A stretch of DNA of 64,000 bases from Progne subis subis (GCA_022316685.1 JAKJHU010000062.1:1546001-1610000); one strand, 5' to 3'; numbered from the stretch's first letter, positions 35,690 through 49,209 are shown. Notes: generated from the sequence alone by a model not told the origin. Translations and numbers: made by a program.

Positions 35690-36620
35690 CTCTCTTAAAC
35701 ACATTAAGCAGCCCATTTTGGATTGATAGTGCAGTAATTATTCTGCTTCACCCTAAAAACCATCCTGGGGTAATTGGCGCAGAGGAAAATTACCCAGAGT
35801 CCTCTGCCACCTGGTAGTTAAGGAACGAATCCAGGGAAAGATAAGTGAAGCAGGGAAAAAATCGGCACTTATTTGATTTTAATCTCACCACTTTGCAAGC
35901 ATTTAAATTGCCTTAATCAGGTGGCTGGCTCCCAGCCTAGCTGGTAATCTGTTATCAAATTTGAAACTAGATTTTTTAAAATGTCAGTGTAGGCTGAGAA
36001 TTGAAGTCTATTAACAGTTATGAGCCTCCCTCCTAAACTTCCATAATCTATGTATTAATGATCCCTTTTACAAAGCTGTCAAATATTACTTTATTATAAC
36101 TATATATTAGTAACGTCAGTGTAAAAGCAGGATTTAATTATTTATTTTTTAAAGATAGGGGGTGAAAAAAGCCAAACCCCATACACATACACAATGCTGA
36201 CGTTCTTAACACTGAAACCCGATTTTTCCGAGGCAATAACTTGAGTGTATGGAATAACCTTGATAAATGTAATTGAATTTTTCTCTGATAAGATTAACTA
36301 GTGGTAATTGTGAATGGGGAAGGTCTGACCCACTACAAATGAGATGTATGACGAGCTGAAAATAATCAATTTTTTTCCCTCTTTCTCTTTCTCCCCTCCC
36401 TGCCCCCCCCTCCACCTCTGAAAAAGGGAAAAAAAAAAAATCTGAAATAGTAATTTTGGGCCTGGCAGGATGAAGCATTTATGTCTGAAATGTTTTTGTA
36501 TGTGCTGATTATCTGCTATCTTCTCAGTGTGTCTAATTGTGCTGAGCTCAGTTTAAAATGAGATCAACACATTTAAACCCCAGAAGGCTTAATTAAGGGA
36601 GGGACTTAATGCTTTACAAA
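35690..36620. promoter_or_regulatory. Strongest conserved-noncoding-element-like block
   Basis: Over 900 bases of complex, repeat-free DNA packed with recognisable words: attgatagtgcagtaattatt, ggggtaattggcgc, ttaaattgccttaatcagg, ctattaacagttatgag, tattagtaacgtcagtg (CRE half site), gattaactagtggtaattgtg, ggcttaattaaggg and gtgctgattatctgc. C- and A-rich tracts at 36400-36440 form the only simple sequence. I infer a developmental enhancer or two adjacent ones. Confidence 0.5.
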
Positions 36621-37600
36621 AAAAGAGGAATATACGCCTTTTGAGAAATGTAGCGTAAATTCTACCTGCAACTTCCCTGACTAGAGTAGTCCAAAATTTT
36701 GTAGTTCATTAAGTTGCTTTTGAAAACAAACACAAAAGACAGAACTTTAGAACTTATAATTGCTGCTGGTGGTTGAGAGCTGCGATTTTTTTTTTTTTCC
36801 CCATGCTTACTACTTCTTGCTTTTTTTTTCTTTCATGTGCTCTTATTTCCAGCTGTCCTGACAAAGCAAACAAAAATGCAATATACAAAAACAGGCTCGA
36901 GAACTCAGCTTTGGAACTCTTCAGCCTCACACAGCAGCTATGCGCATGGAAAAACACACACACAAATGCAGACAAAGCACTCCCCTACCTGGCATTTGTT
37001 TCTATTAAGCAGACAAACTATTGCTGTGGAAATTAAAAAAGGGCGAGGGAGAAGTATTAATTCTTTTTAGTTACGTGATAAAAGTCAGTCAAGTTGTCTT
37101 TGAAAATAATGCCACAGTTCATTTTTTTTTTCTTCCTCTCTCATTATCCTATAGCTCTGACCATTGAACTTCAGTGCTGTAGATCAGGCTAAAACACCAC
37201 TGACAACTGTGTATTCATATTCTCTTCATTGAATCCCGTGTAGGTTCTGTGAAAGACTCTTCAGAAAACATAAAATCTACCAACAATGAAATTAATCACA
37301 AAGTACAAAAGAAAAGCAGCTGGCATGCAACTACTGAATAATGCAAAGTGTGCAGATTTAAATTACATGTCACCGTTAATGTATACAATATATCTATATC
37401 TACACACACACAGAGTTGTGCTGTAATCAGTAAATAATTTTTCACTGTCTACAAAATAAGTATTTTAATTCACAAATAGTATATACCGAAATTGCATCAA
37501 AATTAAATACAGGATGAGTTCATCATGATTAATGTTGCTGCAGCAAACACCAGAAGAAATTAAACTCAATGGAAACGGTTGCAATTTTAAAAGAGAGTTT
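36621..37600. promoter_or_regulatory. Probable continuation of the regulatory cluster
   Basis: Regulatory texture recurs at 37080-37560 (gaaattaatcacaaagtac, tgtcaccgttaatgtatac, ctgtaatcagtaaataattt, catcatgattaatgttgctg). Between 36780 and 36840 are T11-12 tracts, and a CA run lies at about 36955-36966. The overlapping 73-87 codon frames at 36754-37036 are chance. Confidence 0.35.
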
Positions 37601-37619
37601 AAAAAAAAAAAAAAAAAAA
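37601..37619. repeat. Poly(A) tract of 19
   Basis: Nineteen consecutive A's closing the regulatory-looking cluster; no retroposon body recognised. Confidence 0.95.
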
Positions 37620-40600
37620 GCCTTTATATGGGAGAAAGTTTTAAGTGAAACCAGTAAAAATCTGTGTCAATATCTCTGCATATTCTTTCCCTAATTAGTC
37701 AACAGGATCAAATACAAAGAGGGAAGAAAGTTGTTTGCTTCATTTATGTGCTCATTAGAACATGGATTATTTACAAAGGACGCACCTGTAAAACTATAGG
37801 AGAAAATTACCGGTGAAGCCACTATTGTCACGCAACATTGAGGGGAAATGATTGTCCTGGAGACTGGCAGTTTTCTTTTATTAAAAATTAAAAAATAATA
37901 ATTTCAAAAATTAAATAGAAAACTGGAGTCCATAACTACTTGCCTCAAATTCTGAATTTTGCTAGTTCTGAGTCGCACAGCCATACATCCTTGAGAGCAA
38001 ACAAGAACCCAGTGTACTTTATTTCTTGGCTTTTGACAACCTTTATTATTTCGTTTATCTGCTATTCATAGCGAGATGTAAACATCTTACTTCCCAGTGT
38101 GATCCTCATATCAACACTGGGTCAGTTTAAAATATTGGGAATCAATATGTTATAAAACATCAGCCAGTACTAAAAAGACAGAGTAGAGCCAATTCATTGA
38201 ATGTCATATAAAAAAATAAACACAGACAGATAAAAAAAATGTAGCAAGATCATAAATAAAAGGACAAGGAATTAGAAATATATATTTCTAAAACAATGAC
38301 TTGACAGGGAAAACACCCCTGCACTAAATACTGAGCCACTTAGAGCAGGAAAGATGACAATTTTCTTCTAGGTGCAAATGAAAATAAAGAGTTTAAACAA
38401 ATAACAAATCTCTTAACTTAATAGAAAATTTACATGGTAATAGAGCTCATTACTATGACTGCAGGGTGAGAGCAAATAAGGACGGATAAAACTTGGTTCA
38501 GATTCAGCTCATTGGTTCAATTCTTTGGACTGAATGTTTCAGACTGAGGGTAGAGGTGGGGGACAGCGTTCCCAGCTTAGGTAAACAAGCATCATGGACA
38601 TCTTACAAAACAAGCAGATGAACCAGGCCTCTTGCTGTTCCTCCCCCTTCCCAGGCCTCTTTCTAGTCAATGATAAGTCTATAACCAGAACTAGTCTAAA
38701 AAAAATTTTTGGCAGAGCCATTTTCCAACTCAAAATATAAAGGGAATTTTCTTCAAAAATTTTTGCAGAAAAATACCACTTCAAAAAAATCATTTGTTTC
38801 CAAAGCTAGAGAAGTCCATACTGGTCCTTTCAAATCTGCAGCTATTGATTTCATGCCTATAGCAATATTTTGTTTATACATAATAATTTTGATTATTTGA
38901 GAACTTCACATTACAGCTTTTAACAGCAGATATTTAATGAAATTCTAAGAGAGATGAACTTATTTACACATTTTACTTTGTAGGGCAATATTTTACCATG
39001 AGCTAAATTAATGGAACAGAAATTAAGCAAATTAAATTATGAACTACAATTTCACATTTTTAAAAACTTATTTCAGAAGACTCATTTTTGATTTTTTTTC
39101 CCTAAAAATCTGAAACATAGAAGTTTCTTATCAAACATGAATCCTTTTTCCAACTAACTATACATATATTTTTCCTCATTCTCAAATAATTTTCAATGTT
39201 CAAAATACAGCTAAAATACAATAAATGGATATTGAGGGTTGAAGAAAAAGGGGGATTTGCAGAAGGAAGGCAAATGAGGAAGAGGAAGGGAGACTGGAAG
39301 GATGAAAAAGGAAGAGCTGGAATTCAGAGGTTTGGGTCAGAACTTCCTCTACCCTACAGAGTATAAAATGTCACTTTCTGGTGACCTTCCCTCCCTGTGA
39401 GCTTTGCTGTCTCTACAGATCAGCACTGGTCCGATAATGCATTATATCAAAGCAGAATAAAACACACCAAGATGCAATCTCATCTCCCTTACTCCTACAG
39501 CTCTTATGAAACATTTGTCTTCTGCATTACTTCATTTATCTTAAATATTTAGTTATGACTTAATACAAAGCTTCAATATTGTTTTTCAGTTTATTTGGTT
39601 TGTGAAAGTTTCCTTTCAATCAAAGGTGGCAATTTGAAAAAGATGAAATTTCTTTTTTTTTTTAAATTAAAAAACAAATTTGGCATCAAAAGAATTAAAA
39701 CATCTCCAACTCTTGCTATTTCTTCTCCCAAATTTCATGCTCCAGTTTGTCAAATTCAATTCAAATTTTCAGAGAGAGGGACATCATACTTTTCCTTTTC
39801 TGTAATGTCGTTTCCAGCCAGACTGACAATGATGGCACAAAAAGTACAGATCATCCTTCACTGGCACTGACCTCCTGCATCTCCTATCTCATTTCTTTTA
39901 GGGAAGGTCTGCAGAAAACAGCAGCTCATTAATTGCCTAGCCATAGAGACCTCCTAATTTGGCTACCTCCTTCCCCTACCACTCATTGCAACACTTTTTC
40001 CTCTATGCAGAGGTGTTTGCACAGAGCCAAATCTCAGTACAGCCTGTGCTCTCGTGGGCAGTAATGCAGTGGTCTGCAAAGAAAAGCTCACACAAGTCAA
40101 GGACAGGACCAAAGCTTTTTTCACAAGGTCTTCAGCCCTGTTTCCAGTGTTCTTTTCCCTGCTTTCAGGGTTAGGTTGCCCTGCTGGGTCCTGGCCTTCA
40201 CCCACCGTGAGGCAAAGAACCTGCTTTCTCCTGCTTATCCAATTCCCACCTGCCCTGCAGCACTGCAGAGTGGAGGATGTGACCTCACGCATTCCGTGCC
40301 ACAAAAATCAGCCAGGAAGAATCTTTTGTTCCTTCCGCTGGGCTAGACCTGTTCTTTCTGGTTTGATTCCTTCTCTCATTACCTCTGACAGTTTTGGGCT
40401 TTTTCCAGAGGAGGAGATGAGGGGTTGAAGACAGGGAGTCTGTTTACAGCGTGTTGAGTCAAACACTGCAATGTGATTGTAGTCCTATGTTTTTTATTGC
40501 ATGCCCACTGTGCATAGAAGTCCTCCATCTCATTTATTGCCAGTTTTAGTACGGCATCTTTTCCACACAGGAGATTTAAACCTGACACCAACTGGCTTCC

Positions 40601-41544
40601 AATCACACAAACACAAAACAAGTTCAAGTTCTGGTGTTTTTCCTCACTTTTTTTTTTTTTTAAACGAGATTTTTGAAAACAACAGTAAACACCAATGGGG
40701 TAAAAAACAACAAGTTCTTTAACTTTCACTTGCAAAGAGATGGCACTTGCTAGCCTCCGAGGAGCCACATTATTTGAGATGTTGGCTCCTGCTTTGGTTT
40801 GACCTGACACGTCACAGATTGCAAAGCAGCAGCTTCCACCACTGGAAACAGAAAAGAATCATGGAGATACAAATCCAATAAAAGTGAGATCACCTTTCAG
40901 TTTTCCTGACACTAGAGGGCAAGCCCATTTTAGGTAATGCTACGCTGGATGAAGAACCTTAAAATACGTTTCCTTAATAGCAAGTAAACTGTGCCAACTC
41001 TCAGTCACTTGTGTCTCCTCATGGACTTCTCTGGCTTCCGAGGTAGAACAACTCTGCTCAAGCTGGTGGAACTAAGAGGGCTAAAGAGAGCAGTCATCAA
41101 ACCCTAGACCTTAAGTAAAACTCTCAGCACCCACAAGGAAGTTCCTGATGCTAATGATGGATAATGATAACCTGCAATCATAAGGACATTTCCCTCATCT
41201 TTACAGAATTTTTTTTTATTTCAGTACCCCAGAATCTTAGTACTTATTGTAAGAGTATTGATTGCCCAGTGGTCAGCAAGACAGATACAGGACAGAGAGA
41301 TATGTGAGGAATTATTTTCCCTCAAATTAACATCTCATCTCACCATCTTTTCCCACTAATACAAAATATGAAGGAAAAACCTTTGTTTAAGTCATGTCTC
41401 TCACTGCTTTGCAGGCTCCTCCATGGTGCCTTCTGCTTTACTGCAAAATCAGACACCACAGCTCATTAAGCCAGACTTTGAAAGATAAGAAAGCTTATAG
41501 ACTCCCTCACTTCTCTGAGGTTAACATTTCTTTAATAGAAGACA
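37620..41544. other. Non-coding stretch, nothing firmly recognised
   Basis: About 3.9 kb. Frames up to 143 codons (minus 40379-40810; plus 40054-40428; minus 39963-40304) overlap each other in a GC-richer part at 40000-40450 and have no domain. T12-13 near 40650. No repeat family by eye. Confidence 0.45.
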
Positions 41545-41650
41545 ATGGTCTTGTGGTTAAGCCACAAACTTGCTGTCAGGGGACCTTGGTTACAATTCAT
41601 TACACACACAGGCTATGGAAAGCCATATTACTTATCTTGCCTTAACTACA
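41545..41650 (+). repeat. tRNA-derived SINE relic (MIR/AmnSINE type), 5' part
   Basis: Keeps the order of an RNA polymerase III promoter: an A-box-like tggtcttgtgg at 41546-41556 followed by gttaagccac, then a B-box-like ggttacaattc at 41588-41598, about 31 bases on. Compare the SINE form 'agtctagtggttagagcac ... gacctgggttctattcc'. It is too diverged to be an active tRNA or SINE and no tRNA cloverleaf closes. Confidence 0.65.
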
Positions 41651-43760
41651 TTTTAAAGGAGGCCAAATAAGTCTGCTTTTCCACTGGATAGGGCAAGGGT
41701 AATCAAGGCACAAAATGGGTGTTGTGCTTCCTGCAAGGGTAGCCTCCTAGGGATAACTTATTTTATTCACCTTTGGTGCCAAAGGTGACTAAAATATTTT
41801 TTTTTAAAATTATTAATCAGGGCCCTTAAGATGAAATTGTAAATTTATAGAACAAAACCAATATAACAGCAAGAATTGAACAAGTTTAGAGAGAGGATAT
41901 AAAATCAGTCATCTATACATGCATTTAGAAACTAAGTTGGGACCTATTTTCCAAACATTCGGTATGCAGGTAGGAAAATATTTCATTCAAGAGATACCTA
42001 GGTTCAGCTACATTTTAGACAATCGAATGACTTAGTCACTCAAATGAGCGATCTGAGGGATTTGTAGCCTACAAATTCCTCAGCTGCCAGTCCAAAAGAA
42101 CACAGCTCTCCATTTTTTGCTAAGGCACACACAGCCTATATGTAGGCATCCTTCATTGCCTGTAGCCCCTAAAATAGCAGTTGACCATTGTGTATAGACA
42201 CCTGAGCCTGCCATTTTTATTTTCCCAGCAGAAATATTTGGAAAATAGGGGGTCAGGAAAGCTTCCTATCAGTTCTTATTTGTAAGCTACAAATTGAGAC
42301 AAAATTCTCCCCAGTCATAATTACTGCCCTTCAGCTAAGTTTTCCAGAATTATACATGATGCACTAATATGTATTTCCCATATCAGACCTCTGAACATTA
42401 TCATCATACAGAATAACTACTCTGCATACAACAACATTGTATTATAAACCTTGTCTGTTTTCAAATACAACAGACTCAGTTTCCACTGGAATATCTCAAT
42501 TTAATAGCAGAGTGCTAGTCACAAAGACTTTAAAAACTAAAGCAGGCATAGAATAAATGTGTACAACTACAGCTGAGAACAGTAGGAGGGAATTCCACCA
42601 TCTCGCTTCTGAATTGTGCAAACTGCTCTGAGGAATGTTCAGTTAAGTCTTGCATAACGTTTTATCATAAATAATTACAGCTTAACTACACTTGGCAAAT
42701 AAACACACAAAGCATTTGCTATAAAGCAAAAGATCCCTCTTTTAAAATTTTGCTTATTCACCAGCTAATTTCAAAACTCCCAGCAACTCCTTAACAGTTT
42801 TTGTAGAACAGTGTGGGGTTTTCATAATACGGAAGCTAAAAGTATGTGAAATGTAACACAAATCATAGTTAAAGCTCTCTCACTTGGAAACAACCTAACA
42901 GACTTCTCTTTAACCAAATATCAACACATTTTGCAGGGCAGATTTTCGGCTGACATAGTCTGAAACAGTAGGTAGTGCTGTCATCTCTGATGAGTTTTGT
43001 AGGAAGAATTAATCAAATTTGTCAACAGAGTTATTGACAAAAATGTTTTTTCCTGTTTCAGTATAAGTTCCTCCAACTTTTTCATTCAATTCAAGAAAAG
43101 ATCTCAGCATTGCTTTAAGAGCTTGTGGAAGTTTAAAAAAAAAAAAAAATCAGATTAAAAAAACATGATGAGTAAAGCTTCCATACTCTACTAGTTATGG
43201 AATGATATTTTCTGCATTTCAGACTAATGATCTTTCCCTACTGAACTAGTAAATATGATCTATAATAGTTGCTGTAAGCCATCAAAGAAAACAAAACACT
43301 TTAACTTTCAGATTCTGTACTGTCCCTTATCTCTGAATTCCAATGCATTTGAGGCAAACCCTACACTTGTGTTTGCGGAGGGAAATGATGTCCATTTGTT
43401 GCTAACTAAATAATCAAGATGTCAAAGAAAAATTGTACCACAGAAATACTGCAGAGAGAAGAAATCTGTGTTTGGACCAATACTGAAGGATTACAGGAAG
43501 TCTGACCTTCCCGCTGCTCTCCATCTTCATCTATGTTTTTGTGCAACTTAGATTGCCCAGCAAGGAAGAGCTGATTGGTTTGTCATAGGAATTGTATGGT
43601 TCAGATGTATCTCAGGAGAACAAATTCATCTGGATTAAAAAGATGGATTAGACTGCTGAACTCCAGATCTCCTTGTGAGTGTATGCCATAATGGAAAAGT
43701 ACCAGGCCAGTATCTATTTTAGTATTTCTAGTCTGAAGAATTTAAGGGGAAAAAAAATGG
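41651..43760. other. Non-coding stretch, nothing recognised
   Basis: AT-rich, no frame above the length cutoff except the very end. A13-14 near 43137-43149. No repeat family recognised. Confidence 0.5.

Positions 43761-43796
<36 letters not shown>
43761..43796. repeat. Poly(A) tract of 36
   Basis: Thirty-six A's preceded by ggggaaaaaaaatgg and followed by gagagaaag. Produces a spurious poly-lysine frame. Confidence 0.95.
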
Positions 43797-43799
<3 letters not shown>

Positions 43800-46564
43800 A
43801 GAAAGTAAAATTCTTGTATTATTGTAGAAATGCTGAAATTTCCCACAGAAACGGAAATTCAGGAACATCTAAGGGGCCTTAATACTGGTGCTTGACAGAT
43901 AGAAATTATGCTGAGAGTTTCTTGAGACAGATTCTATTTGCAAGCTAACTCTGTCTGCACGTACAAGCTCAAATAGAGTTTTGAGAACTTTAAAGTATTT
44001 TTCCAAAGCATCTATCCTAGATCACACATGACGTGCTCTAGATGGTCTAGGTAATATATAAACAAAAGATAGGAGAGCTCCTTTTATCTCCTGCACAAGA
44101 AAAACCAAAACAAAAAAAACCCTCCTTCCTAAACTGTTTCTTCTTAAGACTATTCCGTTTACATTCATTAGAAATCTAATTTACGGTGAATAATAGGCTT
44201 TCATTCTAACTCCTTGGATGCTTGATGCAATGCAGCTGTCCCAGTCTGAAGTGTAGCTCCTGATTCCACTTCCTGTGCATATTCAGAACAACTAACAGAT
44301 TAAGTGTGCAGCCACATCAGCAACTGAGAGACAAAGGACAGTTCTGGAGATCTACAGACCGTTCTGTCTGTGACCTGTCTGTCCAGGAGCCAGCTAAAAA
44401 AATATCACCTCCAACCCCCAAACTGCCTGCAGCACCACGTCTGACAACACCTCAGGGAAAGCATCTGGCAAAGAGCCCATTGTTCTTGTTGGGGTGGGTG
44501 TGAGCTGGGTAAAAGCAAGTACAGAATCTCGCGTTCTTTAACAGAATAGTCACAAAAATAAACAGAAAATGCCGGTAAACCACGGTAACAACTGGGCTCC
44601 ACTTTAGTGGAGGAAGAGGAAAAGTTTAGAGGCATTTCATTCACTTATGAATCAGATCTGTGTAGTTGCCTTTTCCATTACCTAAGTGCTTCCTTTTATT
44701 GAAACCAGACTTTACCTAATAACGAAAGCTGTGAGGTGCACAATAATCAATAACAATTACAAAGTAGATTTGCAAACCCATCAAAACTCAGAAACCCAAA
44801 GAACCACAAATTATAACGAAAAAAACACATTAAAAAGTATATACTTCACAGAGTGAATTGGCACACTACAAAGGCAACAGCAACCACAAAAATTAAACCA
44901 GATCTGCATGATAAGATGAATTGTGGAAGAGGAGAAAGTCTTTACAACTGTATCCCTTCAACTTTTTGCACTATAATAGCTAAGTTACAGCTGGTAATTC
45001 AGCCACATTTTACTCTACAATTACACATTAACAAATCCTACTTCGAATTTATGGGCATTGGCACCAAGTTTAAATATTCAAAATGCTCTCAGCAGCCAAA
45101 AAAAAAAGGAAAAAAAAAAAAAGAAAAAGAAAAAGGTCTTTTCTGAAAAGCAGATCACCCCTTCAAATAGCTAAATGTGGTTATGTCTGTCTGGCTTTCA
45201 CTATTCAACTCAAAAAATATGTATTTGTCACTTACAAAGTATTTTTGGATGAAAGACAACATTGTTTGGAACCACGTTCCACAGTTGAGCTAAAACATGG
45301 AAAGTGTTAAACACCAATATTAACTGAGCTTCCTTGCCAAAAGTGACACCCCAAAACAGGTGTTAACCAATAGAACATTGATATCTTTCATCAAAATGGG
45401 GTTTCAGAGGCATAAGCTACTGTATTCCTTGAAATCATGTTTCAGAACTTTAACATTTCCTATATCTGTGGTTTTAGGGAACTAGTCTTATGAAAAAAAA
45501 AAATGAGCATAATTACTCAAGGTCATACCCAAAAAAGGCTGTGAAAGCAGCTTGTGAAGATCAGTTTCCAGACTTCAGACAAGTTTCTCTACTTCTCCTA
45601 ATATGAATATTCCACTTGTATCTTTAAAGAATTATCAAAGTATTAAGAGCAACACTGATAAACAGTCAGGAAAATAAATGGGTTTACTCCATTTACAGAG
45701 GTAGTGGGTGATTTTTTCTAATGCAACAAAAAGGAGAAATTGCAATTCTATGTATTAAAATGATGTAATGCTATATATAATAATATAAAGGTATTGTCAA
45801 GTAAATATTAGGCCTTAACTCCAGAAGCAGCTTGTGCAATTCGTCAATATTGTAATTGCCAGCTTTATTTTCTTATGCCAGAGCAAAAGACTGCATCTTT
45901 GGGAAATTTACAATTTGCACTATTTATCGAGACAGTTCCAATCCCTTTTTTATTTGTTTTCCAAAAGTACCTATTTTTTACCTCTGCTGACCAGTGCAAA
46001 ATCAGGCCCACTAATGTTTATAAAATACCACATTATTGTTAGATATCGAATCCAAATGCAAGCACTGCAGCTTCTAACAGATAGGACCTTGATGGAATCT
46101 GTCTGAAGATTGCAGGTGTCCAGATTGTCTCTGCACCTACTCTGGTAATAACCCTTGACACAGAAGACAAAGAGCTCAGCATTTTGTAAAACTTTCTCAA
46201 GCTTTGACATTTTAACAAGAGCATAAAGACACCTCTCCTGCTTTTTCATTTTCAGGTTTATTATGAGCTTAATAATTACAAACGCAGAGGAAATCCAGGC
46301 AGTTGCCTATTAACATTTAAGGCAGTGATGTTCTGCAGATTGAACAAGTGAAGGATAGCACTGTTGCAATGGTTTTTGGGTTTTTTTCCAACAGTGCCTA
46401 CATCTAATGCTTTATCTAGTGCATAAATAGGACATTAAATGATGAAGAAGGCTAAAGTGACTCTGGCAAGCACAAGGAATCCTTCCCAGTACTTCAGCAG
46501 TGTGATAAATTAGCTAGTACCTCTTGCTGTTACTGTAAAAAAATTTTGTCAGCAAACCCAAAAA
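43797..46564. other. Non-coding stretch with A/G and A/C tracts
   Basis: A/C tract at about 44095-44125; A-rich, G-interrupted tract at about 45097-45136. The part from about 45825 to 46080 (gtcaatattgtaattgccag, gggaaatttacaatttgcac) has some regulatory-like texture. No gene; frames of 61-97 codons are chance. Confidence 0.45.
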
Positions 46565-46680
46565 TGCTTCATTGAGGAGGTAAATGTTATTGTTCCTGCG
46601 ATACAGAGACACACATAAAAATCAGTGGGTTAGTGGCAGGTCTGGGAGTACAACCAAGAGCTGCAGAGCAGCACTCCATC
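46565..46680 (-). repeat. Probable MIR-type SINE relic
   Basis: gaggtaaatgttattgttcc, gatacagagacacac, gggttagtggcaggtctggg and gtacaaccaagagctg match in order a minus-oriented MIR ('gtaggtaaatattattatcc ... tacagagaggcac ... agtggcagagctggg ... gaacccaggag'). Confidence 0.55.
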
Positions 46681-47040
46681 CTTGGTAAAGCTGTCCTCAG
46701 GAATACACAGGGGGTTGTGGACAGCAGAGAGAAGCCCAGTGGGCTGGATGTCCCAGATGGACACAATGCTGCACCTCCCAAGCCCTGTGCAGAACACACC
46801 TCCCAGGCTGCAGGGGCTGTGGGTGACATCCAGCAGCTGTGGGGGGTGGCAGGCAGCACTGCCTGGCCCCTCAGCACAGGTGGAACCAAGCCAGCTCCTC
46901 TGTTTGCCAGCTCTGGCTGGGACAGGAGTGGTGACTGGAGCTCCACCACCCTTAACAAGGGGAAGGGAGATTTCCTTCCTGCAGAATTTGTCCCAGCAGG
47001 CTCGATTACCGCAGCATGATGTGAGGAAGGATGGGTGAAT
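46681..47040. other. GC-rich patch open in several frames
   Basis: About 360 bases clearly GC-richer than the neighbours, with three long overlapping frames (plus 128 and 118 codons, minus 156 codons from 47057 to 46587). Products are Pro/Ala/Ser/Gly-rich without motifs. High GC removes stops in all frames, so this is not evidence for coding. It may be a lineage-specific GC-rich insertion or biased gene conversion hotspot. Confidence 0.45.
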
Positions 47041-48799
47041 TGCTTCCTCATGAGCAATTGCTCCTCTGACTGTGTTAAAAAATGAATTTTCTTCTCACTT
47101 AAAGATTCATAAGCCTACGAGGAGGTTGCTGTGCCTGTGCTTTTCTGCTCCCTGTAAACAGCACACAACAGGCTTCTGTGTAAAGCAGGACCTGAGATTT
47201 GGTCGAGGTTAAAAAGGTACGTGCTGGACCCTAACTTTTTTCTTTAACAGATATATTATTCTATTAGATGGAAATACTACCAGGGCAATTCACCCCCTCC
47301 TGGCTTTCCTATCTGTGTGTGAGCATCTTTGAGAAGTGGGATTAGAGAGAAACCTGCAGGCATATTAATAAATAAACTTCACACGCTGTTTGATATTAGT
47401 AAACATACCACTAAAAATTTCTCTAGGGGCTTGTGATCTCATAACCCATGGACTTCTAATTTGGTTACCTGTGACATGTGGTACTTAGCCCCAGGGTTCC
47501 ACAACAAATTAATTCTAAAACACTTTTTAAAGTTTAACATACTAAGATAAAATAATCAAACATAGGTTCTTGAAAAAAAATCTTGGTTCACTTTTCTTTA
47601 TAGGTAATATGAAGTGCTGTTATTAAAAATAATATTTAAAAAAAAGGGCAAAAAAGGAAAGAGAACTGGTGATTCTCAGTCAGAAGGACACATATCGTCC
47701 TGATGTAAGTTAAAAGGATAGAACCTGTCCTGGAATAAGGATTTGCCTCTGGATCAGGGAAATCTCTTTTCCCAGAAACCATCTCCTCTGTTGTTATAAC
47801 AAAAAGATTTTAATTTTAGGGAAACACATATTTGTCCACATATTCATGTATACAAATATTCTTAGTCCTTTCTGTCCATTTATCCCTCATTATAGAGAAG
47901 GAAAGTTAGTACTGAAGAATGGTAAATGAAAATACATTTGTAAAGATTTTGGGGTGAGGGGCTGGTTTTTTGTTTGTTTTTCATTAAAGTGAATTTTGAT
48001 TTTGCAAGAGGTGTCTCTCCTTGACATTGATCAGACAGCCTGGACTGAATATTATCCAGACTACAACTTCCCATAATGGGAAGTATCTGGAACTCTCACT
48101 ATTTCAGATTTTTCTTCCATATGGCAACAAGTTGCATGGAATATCAGGAAACGCAATTTATCTAGCCTACCAAGGGAAACAGAATGTGATACATCACCCT
48201 CAGGAGCTAACACTGAATCCTGAGAGTGCTGGCAACATCAGATTTTCTGAGTTTGGTTAGATTTTCCATATAAAGATCTTTTTCTAAAACAGAGATGCTA
48301 CAATTTCTCTATTCTGATCAATTTTGCTTCAGAGTTACCAATTAGTTTTTTCAACCTCAGTCTCCAGTAGCTTCTTTCTCTGACAGTAGCAGAAAAATAT
48401 TGCAAATACTCTTTACAATCAATGCAATACAAATGTGGTAAAAAACCCCACATATTTCCCTCAGTTTGAATTTAACTGTGGAATTAACTGCAAAAGGTTT
48501 AGAAATAAAGATTTTTAACTTAGAAGAAACTGATAGAGTGAGCTCATTGCCTTCACATGACAAAAAGTAGAAACATTGATATCTATCTACACTTAAAAAG
48601 AAAAATGGAAAAACAGGAATATCAAAATTATAGAGCTGGTAGTAAAAACTTTAATAACATTTCTCACTCAGTAGCAGGGTGTATAAAACAGGGTGTTTGA
48701 TCACAGACCATAAATTTTACCTTCACAAAAGGGATTTTTGAATTTATTTGAAGCTAAATCTGGGCTCAGAGTCATCACACCAAAAAAAGTATGCAGTTT
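47041..48799. other. Non-coding stretch, nothing recognised
   Basis: AT-rich, no repeat or gene signal. Chance frames of 64-79 codons. Confidence 0.5.
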
Positions 48800-48885
48800 C
48801 ATTTGGAAAAAAAAAACAAGAAAACCCAACAAATAAACAACAAAATAAAACAAAAATTAAAACAAAAAGTCAACCTAACCAGCCA
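48800..48885. repeat. A/C-rich low-complexity tract
   Basis: Composed almost only of A with C and a few T and G (aacaaataaacaacaaaat and similar). Causes a low-complexity Lys/Asn/Gln frame. Confidence 0.85.
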
Positions 48886-49209
48886 AAAACAGTTGGACTG
48901 GACTCAAAATACTTGATTTTTTTATGTATTTCATATAGGAATTAAAGAAAATTACTTCTGAGTATTCTCTTTACTTTTGGCCCCTTTTTATGTAGGAAGT
49001 GGTCAATGGTCAACACCCCACAAATAGGGATTACTTTGATTCGAAAGACACTTTAAGTCAAACTTTCAATACAAGTCTTTGGACCACCTTCTTGGATGAG
49101 GACACTAGTTCAGCACATTTGGTTTTCTGCAGAATTCAGAGTTTTGGGCATGGAGCACCCTGTATGTCCATCATCATTCTAAATTTTTTCTTCCACTTGG
49201 TTGAGGCAA
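48886..49209. other. Non-coding spacer
   Basis: The 103-codon plus frame at 48999-49310 runs through this spacer into the SINE relic and shows no domain. Confidence 0.5.

Noticed and set aside
40379..40810. 143-codon minus-strand frame as a gene
   Set aside because: Contains a poly-Lys run from a T tract and overlaps plus-strand frames; nothing recognisable.
41546..41598. Functional tRNA gene
   Set aside because: A- and B-box-like words are present but no acceptor or anticodon stems pair; fits a decayed tRNA-derived SINE.
43679..43882. Lysine-rich plus frame
   Set aside because: Produced by the A36 homopolymer.
46587..47057. 156-codon minus-strand frame as a gene
   Set aside because: It lies in the GC-rich patch where two plus-strand frames are also open. 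The product is Pro/Ala/Ser-rich with no motif, and part of it covers a SINE relic.
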